The notes under the pieces are model-generated. The model did not search any database, was not told the origin of the DNA, and saw only the letters and a program-made list of their open reading frames with translations. A stretch of 56,141 nt of DNA, from IMG/VR virus record IMGVR_UViG_3300017613_000845, positions 1-56,141 of that record; one strand, given 5' to 3'. A program made the translations under genes and the position numbers. This document shows positions 7,883 through 14,790 of this stretch, piece by piece. Numbering within the stretch: the stretch's first letter is position 1; the number at the start of each line of letters is the position of its first letter. The stretch comes from a virus.

Positions 7883-8733
7883 CAGTCTCTAAACTCCTTC
7901 ACAAGTTCCCAATGATCACAATTGAACTGATCCTCGAGCGTTTTCAGGATATAGATAAGCCGCCCATTGAACATCAACATTTCATACCACTCATCATGAT
8001 AGGCCGCAATATAGTGACTAACAACACACTCCTGAAACTCAGCTTCATTCTTCAAGGCTGCAATCTCCTTAGCCGCTGTTATGGGACCAACTCCTGGAAT
8101 ACCTGGAATATTGTCCGTGGGGTCCCCTTGAATAAGCTGTTGATAATAAAATCGCATAGCTTCATCTTCAGTTACAGTCACGAGTTCCTTCTTCTGAGGA
8201 TTGTAGTGTTTGCCTGGGATACATTTTAGGTCTTTGTCAATGGACACAACTATGAAAGGCTCATTTGCAGCTCGATGCTCTTCAGCCCAGATACGGACAT
8301 AGTCGTCAGCTTCCATACCGATTGCCTCAACAGCATAGTCGTTGGCCACCGCGAGCCGTCTAACACCGTCGATGAAACGACCTCTTGTTTCGCCTTTAGA
8401 AGCCAACACAGCATTTTGACGTTTACGATTGTCTTTATAGTCTGCATAGAAATCATCACGAAAGTTGGTGTCGGACTTCACAGCCATTTTCATCTTTGAG
8501 GTATAGAACTTGGACATCAACTCTCCTAAGTCTTTCTCAAAATTCTTCCAAGACCTTTCCATATATTTACGGTCTTCTTCTTTGTTGTGATGTAACGGTT
8601 TCACTTTCCCGTCGGAATCGAGTTCAGTCACCTGCACGAACTCTCCTCTTTGTTTTGTGATCCTCCTCTTCCACTCATCGTAACGACATGCTCTGTGGCA
8701 CATCACATCTCCGTCAATTATTAATGTTGTCAT
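7882..8733 (-). CDS. 5'-3' exonuclease (FEN / T7 gp6 type)
   Basis: This enzyme degrades 5' ends, removes primers and breaks down host DNA. FEN-family signatures are visible: the N-terminal LIIDGDV strand with its Asp, GMEADDYV near residue 138-145, VSIDKDL near 163-169, and the helix-hairpin-helix-like stretch GDPTDNIPGIPGVGP near 203-217 with two further metal-binding Asp residues. At 283 residues it is close to T7 gp6 (300). The start at 8733 lies inside the 3' end of the HD nucleotidase gene and has AGGAT upstream. Confidence 0.93.
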   Translation of the reverse strand: MTTLIIDGDVMCHRACRYDEWKRRITKQRGEFVQVTELDSDGKVKPLHHNKEEDRKYMERSWKNFEKDLGELMSKFYTSKMKMAVKSDTNFRDDFYADYKDNRKRQNAVLASKGETRGRFIDGVRRLAVANDYAVEAIGMEADDYVRIWAEEHRAANEPFIVVSIDKDLKCIPGKHYNPQKKELVTVTEDEAMRFYYQQLIQGDPTDNIPGIPGVGPITAAKEIAALKNEAEFQECVVSHYIAAYHDEWYEMLMFNGRLIYILKTLEDQFNCDHWELVKEFRD

Positions 8734-9307
8734 GGCTTATCCTAGGAACTCCCTGGTTCCGCATGATGGTTTCGATTTCAACTAAAATGCGAACGGGTAA
8801 GTCTTGATGTTTAATGAATAGGTTTTTAAAAATTTCAATGGCATTTTCTCTACCTTCCAAGAAGTGTTCATTTTCTGAATACTCCAGTTCATCGTCAATT
8901 TCTCGAAAAACCGCAAGTATGTCTGCGGCCTTTACAATCAAATATGTCAAAGGCTGATATACCAAGTCGAATTCAGGAAGTGCAGCTCTCATAAACTCTT
9001 TCTCAATCTTAGCTAGTAAAAATTTTAACTCAGGAAACTCAGCCTTCACAGGAAAGGGAACGTCACCTGTAAAAACTTCTGGAATGTCATGTAGAAGAGA
9101 ATATTCTAAGACTTGACTTTTGAGCCTCAATAGGCCGATCGGCTCCATCATCTCTTCTAAAAGCTCATGCATATCTTCAAGAATAAACAAAGAATACATC
9201 GCAACCTCATATGAGTGTTCTGCTATACTACTTCGCTTACCCACAAGATGTCTGCCTGCCCATCTGTGAACGTGTCCCGCTCTGACGGGTAGATCATATT
9301 TATTCAT
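8714..9307 (-). CDS. HD-domain 5'-deoxynucleotidase (YfbR-like, 197 aa)
   Basis: This is likely a metal-dependent dNMP phosphohydrolase that adjusts the deoxynucleotide pool. The YfbR pattern is clear: SSIAEHS gives the first His, LLHDIPEVFTGD gives the HD pair and the Glu/Asp of the active site, FPVK follows, and VKAADILA supplies the last Asp. The ATG at 9307 is preferred over upstream in-frame starts because it overlaps the preceding gene only by its last codons and begins MNKYDLPVRAGHVHRW, which reads like the family N-terminus. It overlaps the exonuclease start by 20 bases and belongs to the same nucleotide and replication operon. Confidence 0.85.
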   Translation of the reverse strand: MNKYDLPVRAGHVHRWAGRHLVGKRSSIAEHSYEVAMYSLFILEDMHELLEEMMEPIGLLRLKSQVLEYSLLHDIPEVFTGDVPFPVKAEFPELKFLLAKIEKEFMRAALPEFDLVYQPLTYLIVKAADILAVFREIDDELEYSENEHFLEGRENAIEIFKNLFIKHQDLPVRILVEIETIMRNQGVPRISHDNINN

Positions 9308-9497
9308 CGTCACATATCTCAGTAATCCAGATAGCACCCTCATCCCCATGAAGTACCGCCCCACAACCTCGAACTACTTCTGTGACCAACGCCAGACTTT
9401 CTTCACCCAAGTCTTCATTGACATAGTAAGTAGCTTCTGCTTCACGAGCTTTCTCCACACTGGAAAATTTATTTCTGTTCCATAACTCAACTTTCAT
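9300..9497 (-). CDS. Hypothetical small acidic protein (65 aa)
   Basis: The start at 9497 (MKVELWNRNKFSS) is fixed by GGAGG six bases upstream; a longer in-frame start at 9539 would overlap the previous gene further. The product is acidic and alpha/beta-like and ends in ICDDE. No family is recognised. It belongs to a ladder of tiny genes between 9300 and 10345, each overlapping its neighbour by a few bases. Confidence 0.65.
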   Translation of the reverse strand: MKVELWNRNKFSSVEKAREAEATYYVNEDLGEESLALVTEVVRGCGAVLHGDEGAIWITEICDDE

Positions 9498-9684
9498 GTT
9501 TTTCCTCCAATTTGTCAGCACCACGTTTACATTCACCATCTTTGCAAAATACTTGATTATTGTTTATATACGCTTTCAACTCTGCTATTTCAGCATCCTT
9601 TGCTTTAACATCTTTGTATTTAACCCATTCTCCGTGACTAGTTTCCCACCAATTATTTCGTCCATCTAGATGGTATCTATCCAT
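9487..9684 (-). CDS. Hypothetical small protein (65 aa)
   Basis: The start at ATG 9684 follows GGAGAAGGG; a GTG one codon upstream is also possible. The N-terminus is Trp/His-rich (NNWWETSHGEW), followed by a helical segment and a C-terminal pair of cysteines (FCKDGECK). The start overlaps the stop of the zinc-ribbon gene upstream. No family is recognised. Confidence 0.6.
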   Translation of the reverse strand: MDRYHLDGRNNWWETSHGEWVKYKDVKAKDAEIAELKAYINNNQVFCKDGECKRGADKLEEKHES

Positions 9685-9814
9685 CACCCTTCTCCAGTTC
9701 TTTTTCCAATTTATCTAGGCATTCTTTACATGCCACTCCATCAGCGAAATAATCCCAATCTTCTTTCTTAGTGTCTTTAGTTTTACCGCATAATCTACAA
9801 GTATAGTTACTCAT
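9677..9814 (-). CDS. Small zinc-ribbon protein (45 aa)
   Basis: MSNYTCRLCGK and ACKECLDK give two CxxC knuckles about 24 residues apart, a typical small zinc ribbon. The C-terminus ELEKGDG has the same codons as the ends of the two upstream small genes, and they contain the ribosome binding site GGAGAAGGG of the next gene. The ATG at 9814 has GGAGAAGA upstream. It probably binds nucleic acid or protein; no function is assigned. Confidence 0.65.
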   Translation of the reverse strand: MSNYTCRLCGKTKDTKKEDWDYFADGVACKECLDKLEKELEKGDG

Positions 9815-9983
9815 CACTCTTCTCCAGCTCGTCTGCGTAATCCTCAAACATAGCAACCACACCCTGCCCCATGTATTCTTTTTTATATACCTCAATCATC
9901 TCCCGAATAGCATCGGCTTTGATTTTATTGAGTGAATACTCATTCATCCAATCATCACATAGTATTACATCTGGCTCACTCAT
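9807..9983 (-). CDS. Hypothetical small acidic protein (58 aa)
   Basis: The product starts MSEPDVILCDDW at 9983, directly behind GGAGAAGGGTG. It is acidic and helical and ends DELEKSDE. Longer in-frame starts run back through the upstream gene and are rejected. It is translationally coupled to both neighbours by short overlaps. No family is recognised. Confidence 0.6.
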   Translation of the reverse strand: MSEPDVILCDDWMNEYSLNKIKADAIREMIEVYKKEYMGQGVVAMFEDYADELEKSDE

Positions 9984-10152
9984 CACCCTTCTCCAGCTTT
10001 TCCTCCCATGATAACGTTGCTCTATGTATGGCCTTTCCATTGAAACGCTCTATGGTCTCGTCAAAGCCAACTTCATCCAGAGATTCCAAAACTTCAACCT
10101 CTGAATCGGCCTCGACGATCCCCCCTTGTTCTTCACTGATCCCAATGCGCAT
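9976..10152 (-). CDS. Hypothetical small acidic protein (58 aa)
   Basis: The ATG at 10152 (MRIGISEEQGG) has GAGGAG about ten bases upstream, inside the end of the preceding gene. The protein is acidic, ends KLEKGDE, and these last codons form the ribosome binding site of the next gene. A TTG start 11 codons upstream is possible but less likely. No family is recognised. Confidence 0.55.
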   Translation of the reverse strand: MRIGISEEQGGIVEADSEVEVLESLDEVGFDETIERFNGKAIHRATLSWEEKLEKGDE

Positions 10153-10345
10153 CTTTGCGTAACTCCTCTTCTCGTTCTTGCTCAAAAACTATCAGCTCGT
10201 CCTCATCCGCGTTACATTTATCTTGTGTGCAGAAAGGTTCGTCCTTGGAGTGCATTGGACAGTTCTTGTAGTAGCATTCGGTCATTTTCTCTTTCTCCTT
10301 TTTGGGAGGACCCATCACAGTCTCCCACCATTCTTGAAATAACAT
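10133..10345 (-). CDS. Cys-rich small protein (70 aa, or 50 aa from an internal ATG)
   Basis: The first ATG (10345) overlaps the stop of the 115-residue gene (TAATG) and has AGGAGG upstream; a second ATG at 10285 also has a good GGAG. The segment TECYYKNCPMH...FCTQDKCN holds four cysteines and a histidine and is probably a small zinc-binding fold. An acidic helical tail follows. Similar short Cys-rich proteins occur in many lytic phages without known function. Confidence 0.65.
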   Translation of the reverse strand: MLFQEWWETVMGPPKKEKEKMTECYYKNCPMHSKDEPFCTQDKCNADEDELIVFEQEREEELRKDAHWDQ

Positions 10346-10692
10346 TAAATATCCTCCTTTGCCTCTTCGGAACAGAGGACGTGTAGTGGTATTATTTTGC
10401 CGTCATATTCTATTTCAGTATCTTTACTCAAGTCATAACCGCCAGTATCTTCCATCCGCAAGGCTCTTACTCTTTTATGTTTGTGGTATAATTTACCACC
10501 ACATTGTTGCATCAGATGGAAACAGATAGCCACAAAAGTTGTGGTGCTGACGCAACGTACATTCGGCTCATAGCCGTCACCAAAACCCCACGGCAGATCG
10601 TTCACAGGAGTTGCCCCCTGATTAAAAACGAAACTACCGTAGGTACTGACCGAGTCACCTGCCTTATTAAGACCATGTAATAATGTGGCCAT
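10345..10692 (-). CDS. Hypothetical protein (115 aa)
   Basis: The protein is not recognised. It begins MATLLHGLNKAGDS at an ATG with TAGGAGAG seven bases upstream, ten bases after the DNA polymerase stop. The middle contains a hydrophobic, Cys-containing stretch (FVAICFHLMQQCGG); the C-terminus is acidic. Being placed directly downstream of the polymerase and coupled to the small Cys-rich gene, it belongs to the replication operon, but its role is not visible. Confidence 0.65.
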   Translation of the reverse strand: MATLLHGLNKAGDSVSTYGSFVFNQGATPVNDLPWGFGDGYEPNVRCVSTTTFVAICFHLMQQCGGKLYHKHKRVRALRMEDTGGYDLSKDTEIEYDGKIIPLHVLCSEEAKEDI

Positions 10693-10701
10693 TACGCTCT
10701 C

Positions 10702-12720
10702 CTAATGTATATCCAGCCAAGTGTCACCTATTTTGGCGTCCCCGTCCATTATCTCAATACCATATAACTTCGGACCTTCTTTGAATGCGTTTGCACCTAT
10801 TTCTCCGGCACGTTCGGCATACTCTACAGGGGTCATGAAGTCTTCCTCATCATGGTAATATATGAGAGGTTGGTACGGAATGTTTTCTTCTTCCAACTTT
10901 TGCATAGTCAACATCACGGCTGTGGAGCATGTAATCTTCTCCAAGGACTGTAAGAGGTATACAAGAAGTTTGTGAAACGAATCCACATAAACCCTATTAC
11001 CGGCCATCGAAGGAATATAGCCATACCCATGTTTAGAAGTGGCACCGAAGATTCTCGCCAATTTGTCCGTCAACGCTTCAAACCCTGGCACAGCGGCCAC
11101 GAAGAGTTTCTTAAATTGGTTGCCTTTCTTGACATCTTGTTTGTCAAATATGTAGCTCCATAATTTCTTTCCGGAAGCTCCAAATAAGAAAGCATACAAG
11201 ATTCTCTTAGCTCTGGCTCTGGGCACTTTGTGATCGATACCCATTTGTTTTAGTGCCACAGTCATCTTCTCGGCGTTGTACGTATGGATATCACCATTCA
11301 AGATAATGTCGATATACTCTTCATCACCTAAATAGTGTGCCAATCCACGTGCCTGGTTTCCGGCTGAGTCACAACCAATTGCTTTCCACCCAGGATCTGT
11401 CTTAAATAGCTCACGCATTTCCGGACCCCATTTACTTTCTGGAGTACCATCGTCGTTGAGCTCTCCTGAAGGAACATTCACAATTATTTTATGACGTGTT
11501 CGCATACTGGGCGTTCCTATAAGCATCGATTCTCCATGGAGTCTGTTGTTTTCGTCCACGTTTTGTAACCAACCTTTCACAACACCATATCTAGATTCGG
11601 CTGTTGTGAAGTCCCGATAAAGCATGCCGTCCTTGCCCAGAAATTCGAGACTGTCGTCTGTTATTTTAGGAGAAGTTTCGATAAGCTGCTTAGTTATAGG
11701 GTCTCTCACATACTGTCCATTGTCTTTTTTGTAGTTAAATTCAGTGGGAACCCAACCATGCCTGAACAGAAATATCTTGACGTCATCCGGAGATGAGAGT
11801 CTTAAGTCAGGAAATTCAACACGACAGTAAGGACCATCTATCGGACGCATGCCATGCTTCTTGACGGCCTTGGCGATTGCGAGTAAGTCTTCTGAATCCG
11901 TACCATTCGCAACTATATTTTCAGCTTCCTTCTTCGTGATATCATATCCACTCAAAGGATCAACGTCAAACCATTTAGCCGTATGTGCATGGTAGGCTCC
12001 AGCTTTCAACCATATAGGCTTCTTCACCTCACCTTCATGCCTATGAGGTATCTTATCCCGTATCTTAGCTTTCCTCCCAAGTTTATTTTCCAATTTCCCT
12101 CTGATACTTTGCAGCTCTTCGAAAAGTTTCACAAAGAGTTTCAAGGCATTTTCTGTATCAAACGGCCATCCATAATATTGAGCTGTCGCCTGCCAGCGTG
12201 CTGCGTAATGCTCGGCCTGCAAGTATGTCTTTATTTCTGGATTTGTTCTGTATAGATTTTTAAACTCACGTATCACTACGTCATAAACTTTATCGTTCAG
12301 GTTCACATCTTGGTGACAATACTCTCCCATCTCTTCAGTATACCCCAATTCAAAAAGGGCGGGATCGAAGGAAATTTTAGGGAAACCCAGGAACTCGCCC
12401 CAAGCCTCCAAAGAGTGCCCTTTGTAGCCAAATCTACGATAGTCTAAGATCTGAGACATTAAGAGCGTATCATGAAATGTTGTGCCTTTCTTAAAAGTAA
12501 ATCCAAATAACTTCAACAAAATTATATTGTCATATCCTAGAATATTATGTCCTATGATGACATCGCCATGCTCATTGAAGTAGTCGATCCACCCTAAATC
12601 ACCTTCCAAAAACTCTAAACGCTCTCCTGTTTGTCTGTTGTGAATCACCAATGTCCACATGGAATGAACATTGGCAATTATCTTATCATTAGTCTCCACG
12701 TCGTACACTAGCCTAGCCAT
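10702..12720 (-). CDS. DNA polymerase, family A (T7 gp5-like) with 3'-5' exonuclease
   Basis: This is the replicative polymerase. The proofreading domain has DVE at 7-9 (Exo I), HNILGYDN with Asp64 (Exo II) and YCHQD ending at Asp138 (Exo III). The polymerase domain has motif A with Asp451 in CDSAGNQAR, motif B RARAKRILYAFLFGA with Arg501, Lys505 and Tyr509 (the Pol I position-762 residue), and motif C HDE at 623-625. In motif A a Gln (456) stands where Pol I and T7 have the steric-gate Glu, and an Ala follows Tyr509 where Gly is usual. The length of 672 is near T7 gp5 (704). The start overlaps the stop of the upstream gene (TGATG). Confidence 0.96.
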   Translation of the reverse strand: MARLVYDVETNDKIIANVHSMWTLVIHNRQTGERLEFLEGDLGWIDYFNEHGDVIIGHNILGYDNIILLKLFGFTFKKGTTFHDTLLMSQILDYRRFGYKGHSLEAWGEFLGFPKISFDPALFELGYTEEMGEYCHQDVNLNDKVYDVVIREFKNLYRTNPEIKTYLQAEHYAARWQATAQYYGWPFDTENALKLFVKLFEELQSIRGKLENKLGRKAKIRDKIPHRHEGEVKKPIWLKAGAYHAHTAKWFDVDPLSGYDITKKEAENIVANGTDSEDLLAIAKAVKKHGMRPIDGPYCRVEFPDLRLSSPDDVKIFLFRHGWVPTEFNYKKDNGQYVRDPITKQLIETSPKITDDSLEFLGKDGMLYRDFTTAESRYGVVKGWLQNVDENNRLHGESMLIGTPSMRTRHKIIVNVPSGELNDDGTPESKWGPEMRELFKTDPGWKAIGCDSAGNQARGLAHYLGDEEYIDIILNGDIHTYNAEKMTVALKQMGIDHKVPRARAKRILYAFLFGASGKKLWSYIFDKQDVKKGNQFKKLFVAAVPGFEALTDKLARIFGATSKHGYGYIPSMAGNRVYVDSFHKLLVYLLQSLEKITCSTAVMLTMQKLEEENIPYQPLIYYHDEEDFMTPVEYAERAGEIGANAFKEGPKLYGIEIMDGDAKIGDTWLDIH

Positions 12721-12941
12721 CAGTAGTCCTCGCAGGCTGCACAGAAGGCACCCTCGGGGCGCATATCAACCCCGTGGACGCATTCATAAGGTAAGTGTTT
12801 CTTTCGTTTGAAAGACTCACGGCACTCGACACAATAAATAGGGTCTCCATGCCAACCAGTGGAACCGCATCTCACTTTCACGATTTTATAATCATACTGT
12901 GTCGGTATAGACTGGGACACCATATTTTCGCATCTTGCCAT
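12720..12941 (-). CDS. Small zinc-finger-like protein (73 aa)
   Basis: The product contains YCVEC and FCAAC knuckles plus additional Cys (MARCENM, VRCGS, YECVHG), suggesting one or two zinc-binding modules. The ATG at 12941 is supported by GAGGAG eight bases upstream; a longer in-frame start would overlap the upstream gene. It lies between the hypothetical 183-residue gene and the DNA polymerase, with overlapping start and stop. No function is assigned; nucleic-acid binding is possible. Confidence 0.65.
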   Translation of the reverse strand: MARCENMVSQSIPTQYDYKIVKVRCGSTGWHGDPIYCVECRESFKRKKHLPYECVHGVDMRPEGAFCAACEDY

Positions 12942-12942
12942 T

Positions 12943-13494
12943 CTATCTCTCCTCGAAATACTTCGCAATAATTGTCTCAACATTCTCCACTTTTATCGGC
13001 TCACCATTTATTAAATAAGCTATTAGAAAGTCCAAATACCACTTGGTCTTGAGAAGCTCTTGCAAAGTATCATCCTTCTTACCACACCTGTCCAGATACT
13101 TTTCAAGCAGCATTTTGATGCCTGCAAAGAAGTCCCTGGAACGGTATTGTTGTGTCTCGATCCACTGCATATCTTTAATGAAGCTTTTGTAGTGCTTAGG
13201 ATCTACAGCAACTTGAATCCTAGGGACGTCGAGATCAACTCTGATATCTCCCAACCTCACGTCCGCATCAGCCCATTGGAAATTTCTGGCTTGCACGTCA
13301 CACCACTCTCCCAATTCTTCTGGGGAACTGAGTGTGTCTATAATAACGCTTTCGATATTAAGAATCTCAACAAAACGGGGAGCAATTACGTCGTTGTCTT
13401 TGATATGATGTAGATTGGTTGTTTGAGAAATCTTATGAGATAGATCGTCGCAATCCGCATCTGCATATTTACGTCTATAGATATAATCGGCCAT
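12943..13494 (-). CDS. Hypothetical protein (183 aa)
   Basis: The protein is not recognised. It is largely helical with an acidic first half and a C-terminus ending KYFEER. Its ATG overlaps the SSB stop (TAATG), so the two are translationally coupled, and it precedes the zinc-finger and polymerase genes. The position between SSB and polymerase suggests a replication accessory, but no motif supports a particular role. Confidence 0.65.
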   Translation of the reverse strand: MADYIYRRKYADADCDDLSHKISQTTNLHHIKDNDVIAPRFVEILNIESVIIDTLSSPEELGEWCDVQARNFQWADADVRLGDIRVDLDVPRIQVAVDPKHYKSFIKDMQWIETQQYRSRDFFAGIKMLLEKYLDRCGKKDDTLQELLKTKWYLDFLIAYLINGEPIKVENVETIIAKYFEER

Positions 13495-14081
13495 TAGAAG
13501 TCTGCATCTTCGTCGTCTATAGAACCTACTCCTATTTTAGGAGAAGGTGTCTTCTTGCCCGTGTCGAACGGGACGTCATCCTCTTCTTCAGGCGGCGGTG
13601 TTATGACTTCGGTCTGAGTATGTCCGAAGCCGGCTGTATCTTTCGGCTTGTAGACAATATGCTTAGTCAACTGTAAACCCATAAGAACGCTGCCGAAGCC
13701 CGTACCATCTTCATATGCATATTGAAACACACGCACATTACCGATAGAGCCGTTACCAATCGATCTTGGATCAACTTCATCGAGATTTCCGTCCACAACT
13801 TCAGGACACTTGGAGGGTTCCCCTTGACTGTTGAAAGAATTTCTTCGAAGATTCACACGCCAGAATATTTCATCAACAAGCGGATTCTCGTCTTCATCTT
13901 CAGGGATAATTTTCTTTGGATTCAAGTTCTGAGCAATCCAACGATCTTTTGCTTCTTTACTCTGTGTCCTGATTTGAATCTCCCAAGAAGGGTTCTTTTT
14001 GTCGAATTTGGTGTTAGGTCGTTTTGGATCCAACTTTGTGAACCATATCTCGCAATTTTCAATAACTATATGTTCGCTCAT
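13494..14081 (-). CDS. Single-stranded DNA-binding protein (T7 gp2.5-like)
   Basis: This 195-residue protein has a beta-rich OB-fold-like body (EIWFTKLDPKRPNTKF, then WEIQIRT), a central variable loop and a strongly acidic C-terminal tail EEEDDVPF...DDEDADF ending in an aromatic residue. That tail with a terminal Phe is the hallmark of phage gp2.5-type SSBs, which use it to contact polymerase and primase-helicase. The start at 14081 overlaps the stop of the 65-residue gene. Its placement just downstream of RNA polymerase and upstream of DNA polymerase fits the T7 replication-module order. Confidence 0.85.
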   Translation of the reverse strand: MSEHIVIENCEIWFTKLDPKRPNTKFDKKNPSWEIQIRTQSKEAKDRWIAQNLNPKKIIPEDEDENPLVDEIFWRVNLRRNSFNSQGEPSKCPEVVDGNLDEVDPRSIGNGSIGNVRVFQYAYEDGTGFGSVLMGLQLTKHIVYKPKDTAGFGHTQTEVITPPPEEEDDVPFDTGKKTPSPKIGVGSIDDEDADF

Positions 14082-14275
14082 TCTTCACTATCTCCTGGAT
14101 ATTCTCCGGGCATTAGACCCGTGATTAAAAATTCCCGCTCATCGGCGGTTAGGTTTGGAAAGACGTTCTGGACAAGTTCGGAGCCATAATTATAGCGTAG
14201 GTAGTCCTCCTTAGTTATGTCCAATTCCATCTCATTTATTTTACCCGTAAATGGGTGCATTTTCTTTATTAACAA
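14078..14275 (-). CDS. Small conserved phage protein (65 aa)
   Basis: The segment MHPFTGKINEMELDIT, followed by a YLRY helix and NVFPNLTADEREFLITG, resembles a small protein often found in T7-like phages next to SSB or polymerase genes; its role is unknown. The start may be TTG at 14275, four bases behind GGAGGAACC, or the ATG at 14260, which has only a weak site. It is coupled to the SSB gene by a four-base overlap. Confidence 0.65.
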   Translation of the reverse strand: MLIKKMHPFTGKINEMELDITKEDYLRYNYGSELVQNVFPNLTADEREFLITGLMPGEYPGDSEE

Positions 14276-14790
14276 GGTTCCTCCGGATCACATTTTAAGT
14301 CGTCTTCATTCGTCGTTTCGTCTAGGATGTCTTCAGCGTCCATCTGTTTGCGTCCCTCATACTCATCGAGTAAAGCTTCATTGTCCTCCAAAACCTCAGC
14401 TTCTCTGGCAGCCGACAACTCAATAGATTGGAGAAGAGTGGGAACTAGTTCTGCGGCGTGCGCAGGTATGAGCCAAGTATCTCCTCCAGAATTGTTGGTT
14501 ATCTGTGTAAGCTGTACATACTTACCGTCCAAAACCCATTCACAGATATCAAACGCATCTGAGGCTTCAAACAGAGTAGCCCAACCGTCAGCTGAACCCG
14601 CGTTGGGAATGCTCGTGGGTATTTGTTTAATATCTAAAAAGGATTCAACCACATATACATTTCCACCTAAATAGTAATCAAAAGGACCGTTTGCATACTC
14701 CGGTTCAGGGTCTCCTATCTCTCTTATGAATTTAACTAAGGCTTTATCCGCCAGAACTTTCACTTCTGACATTCTTTTGAATTTTCTCAT
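14269..14790 (-). CDS. Hypothetical acidic protein (173 aa)
   Basis: The protein is not recognised. It has an alpha/beta body with several Trp and Gly residues (NAGSADGWATLFEASD) and a very acidic C-terminal third (EVLEDNEALLDEYEGRK, then DDLKCDPEEPC). The ATG at 14790 overlaps the RNA polymerase stop (ATGA); a second ATG six codons in is possible. The acidic tail could mimic DNA or contact basic partners, but this is speculation. It is co-transcribed with the polymerase and SSB. Confidence 0.65.
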   Translation of the reverse strand: MRKFKRMSEVKVLADKALVKFIREIGDPEPEYANGPFDYYLGGNVYVVESFLDIKQIPTSIPNAGSADGWATLFEASDAFDICEWVLDGKYVQLTQITNNSGGDTWLIPAHAAELVPTLLQSIELSAAREAEVLEDNEALLDEYEGRKQMDAEDILDETTNEDDLKCDPEEPC

